From the NCBI GenBank assembly GCA_003454835.1, contig DMTA01000237.1, positions 1 to 5,901 on the forward strand: a stretch of DNA of 5,901 nt. Reading direction: 5' to 3'. The notes beneath the pieces were generated by a model. The model ran no database searches. It was not told where the DNA came from and worked only from the letters and a program-made list of their open reading frames with translations. The position numbers and the translations under genes were made by a program. Positions 4,629 through 5,901 of the stretch are shown one piece after another (positions within the stretch are counted from its first letter, which is position 1; every line of letters begins with the position of its first letter). The DNA comes from Achromobacter sp. (GTDB taxonomy: Bacteria > Pseudomonadota > Gammaproteobacteria > Burkholderiales > Burkholderiaceae_B).

Positions 4629-5756
4629 ATGGAACTCTTCGCAAGCTTGAGCTTCTTCGGCGGCGCCCTGTTCGGCGGCCTGGGCCTCGTCGCCTATCGG
4701 TCGTCCGGCATGCCGCTGCGCATCGGCTATCGCCACATCATCGGCGTCATCTGTCTGGGCGTGTGGATGGCGGTGTTCTGGGCGCGGCCGTACCAGCCCA
4801 TGGCGCTCTTCGCCATTTCCGGCGCCGCGCTGTGGGCCATGCGCCGCAATTACATACCGACCTGGCTGGCGGTGATCATCACGATGACGCCGTTGCTGCT
4901 GGTCAAGACCGGCGTATCGCATCTGGGCGCCATGCTCGGATTGTCCTTCGCCACCTTCCGCGCCATCGACGTGCTGCTGTTCGCGCCGCGCAACGAGCGC
5001 GTCTCGCCGCTGGATTACTTCATCTACCTGTTCTTCCCGCTGACGCTGCTGGCCGGTCCCATGTACCGCTGGCGCGCCTTCCAGGCCGATCTGAAGCGCG
5101 GCTACGAAGGGGTCAACCTGAACACTTGGCTGACCGGGCTGGAGCTCATCATGGTGGGCGTGATCCAGAAGTTTGGCCTTGCCGAACTCATCTGGCGTTA
5201 CGGGCTGGCCACGCTGGACGCGCACGATTATTCGTTCACGGGCGTGGCGCTGAATGCCTCGCTCTACAGCGCCTACCTGTTCTTCGACTTTGCCGGCTAC
5301 TCGACCATGGCGATCGGGATCGGCTTGCTGTTCGGTTTCACGCTGCCGATCAACTTCCGCAATCCGCTGGCCACGCTGAACCCGCAAGACTTCTGGCGGC
5401 GCTGGCACATCAGCCTGTCCGAATGGCTGCGCGACGTCGTGTTCATGCCGATCTACAAGGCGTTGAGCAAGACCAGTTTCTTCGGCCGCCATCGCCTTGC
5501 GGCGCAGAACATCGGCATCTTCGCGACGCTGCTGGCGATGGGCGTGTGGAATGGCCTGTCGCTGCACTACATCGTCAGCGGCCTGATGTTCGGTCTGTAT
5601 TCGGTGGGCCACAACCTGCTGATCAACGCCGCGCGTACGCGGCCCGGGCTGCAGGCGTTGCTGGCCAAGCCCGTCATGCGCTTTCTGGGGCGCGTGCTCA
5701 CCCTGATTCTGGCCGCGCTGGCGCTGTACGTGTTCAGCGGCCGCAGTCCCATCTGA
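4629..5756 (+). CDS. dltB: DltB-like membrane-bound O-acyltransferase (MBOAT)
   Basis: This 375-residue multi-pass inner-membrane protein belongs to the MBOAT family; DltB proteins are usually around 400 residues. About ten hydrophobic segments are spread along the chain. The MBOAT core is clear: FDFAGYSTMAIGIGLLFGF (about 219-237), NPQDFWRRWHISLSEWLRD (251-269) including His260, and WNGLSLHYIVSG (307-318) including His313. His260 and His313 correspond to the two conserved histidines of DltB, of which the second is the catalytic one. In the family, DltB takes the D-alanyl group from carrier DltC at the cytoplasmic side and moves it through a tunnel to the outer side, onto DltX. The ATG at 4629 follows the DltX-like stop by 7 nt with only a weak ribosome site (GAGCG at 4620-4624), so translation is probably coupled. 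The DltA-like gene begins 16 nt after its stop. Confidence 0.92.
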   Translation: MELFASLSFFGGALFGGLGLVAYRSSGMPLRIGYRHIIGVICLGVWMAVFWARPYQPMALFAISGAALWAMRRNYIPTWLAVIITMTPLLLVKTGVSHLGAMLGLSFATFRAIDVLLFAPRNERVSPLDYFIYLFFPLTLLAGPMYRWRAFQADLKRGYEGVNLNTWLTGLELIMVGVIQKFGLAELIWRYGLATLDAHDYSFTGVALNASLYSAYLFFDFAGYSTMAIGIGLLFGFTLPINFRNPLATLNPQDFWRRWHISLSEWLRDVVFMPIYKALSKTSFFGRHRLAAQNIGIFATLLAMGVWNGLSLHYIVSGLMFGLYSVGHNLLINAARTRPGLQALLAKPVMRFLGRVLTLILAALALYVFSGRSPI

Positions 5757-5760
5757 CGCC

Positions 5761-5765
5761 GGGAG
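5761..5765 (+). promoter_or_regulatory. Shine-Dalgarno site of the DltA-like gene
   Basis: GGGAG lies 7 nt before the ATG at 5773. It is the clearest ribosome binding site inside the operon, since the carrier, DltD-like and DltB-like genes have weak sites. Confidence 0.6.
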
Positions 5766-5772
5766 CTTCGGC

Positions 5773-5901
5773 ATGCGTTTCGACTTGAAGTCCTTCCAGT
5801 TCGCCGACGACGAACGCACGCCCGACGCGCTGGCCGTCGCCGCCGCCGACCGCAGCCTGACCTGGGCGCAGTTGCGCACCGAGGCCGAGGCCTGGGCCGA
5901 C
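5773..5901 (+). CDS. dltA: DltA-like amino-acid adenylation enzyme (3' partial, N-terminus only)
   Basis: Only the first 43 residues are inside the window; the frame is open at the right edge. The stretch TPDALAVAAADRSLTWAQLRTEAEAWAD is the typical opening of the ANL adenylation superfamily (P-x-A-x-A, a short turn, then L-T-[WY]-x-[EQ]-L), so this is an AMP-binding enzyme. By context it should be the D-alanine:carrier-protein ligase that charges the DltC-like protein with ATP. The substrate-pocket residues and the phosphate-binding and AMP motifs lie beyond the window, so D-alanine specificity cannot be confirmed here. It is last among the visible genes and has its own good ribosome site. 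Further operon genes may follow. Confidence 0.75.
   Translation, partial: MRFDLKSFQFADDERTPDALAVAAADRSLTWAQLRTEAEAWAD

Noticed and set aside
4590..5879. A 429-codon open frame on the minus strand opposite the DltB-like gene
   Set aside because: Its product is rich in Gln, Arg, His and Ala with no domain pattern. It lies opposite a clear MBOAT gene and is a typical high-GC antisense shadow.

Overview
This GC-rich window fits the chromosome of a betaproteobacterium, most likely the family Alcaligenaceae (Bordetella/Achromobacter group). The assignment rests on high GC with strong third-position G/C bias, a DUF3426 inner-membrane protein, a SlyB-type outer-membrane lipoprotein, and a Dlt-like locus resembling the dra locus known from Bordetella pertussis. 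It comes from gene content and remembered families, not from a database search. All genes lie on the + strand.

Layout. 2-1054: the C-terminal part of a DUF3426 protein (5' end outside the window), with a very acidic linker containing a tandem 12-bp repeat, one transmembrane helix and a periplasmic domain. 1067-2008: a PfkB-family sugar/nucleoside kinase closest to the adenosine-kinase-like branch, probably co-transcribed with the gene before it. 2009-2214: a spacer with a terminator-like hairpin, then a sigma-70-like promoter. 2215-2718: a SlyB-family glycine-zipper lipoprotein, closed by a strong intrinsic terminator at 2735-2763. 2764-3046: a spacer with AT-rich stretches, several short palindromes and a response-regulator-like direct repeat next to a possible -10 box. 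3047-5901: a tightly packed Dlt-type operon in the order carrier protein (DltC), DltD, a 57-residue DltX-like microprotein, DltB (MBOAT), and the start of DltA (adenylation enzyme, cut by the window end).

How the operon genes work together (family knowledge). DltA activates D-alanine with ATP and loads it on the phosphopantetheine of DltC. DltB, a membrane O-acyltransferase, takes the D-alanyl group from DltC at the inner membrane and passes it outward. In Gram-positives this goes via the C-terminal Tyr of DltX. DltD, an SGNH-like membrane-anchored enzyme facing outward, completes transfer to the envelope polymer. The key catalytic residues of DltB, DltC, DltD and DltX are all visible here. 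The operon therefore looks functional, although a Gram-negative has no teichoic acid, so the acceptor must be something else.

The most notable item is the small gene at 4448-4621. It ends exactly in the DltX signature FxYxxF and has the right size and topology. It is easy to miss because of its length, and it implies that the full acyl-relay mechanism worked out for teichoic acid D-alanylation operates in this Gram-negative system.
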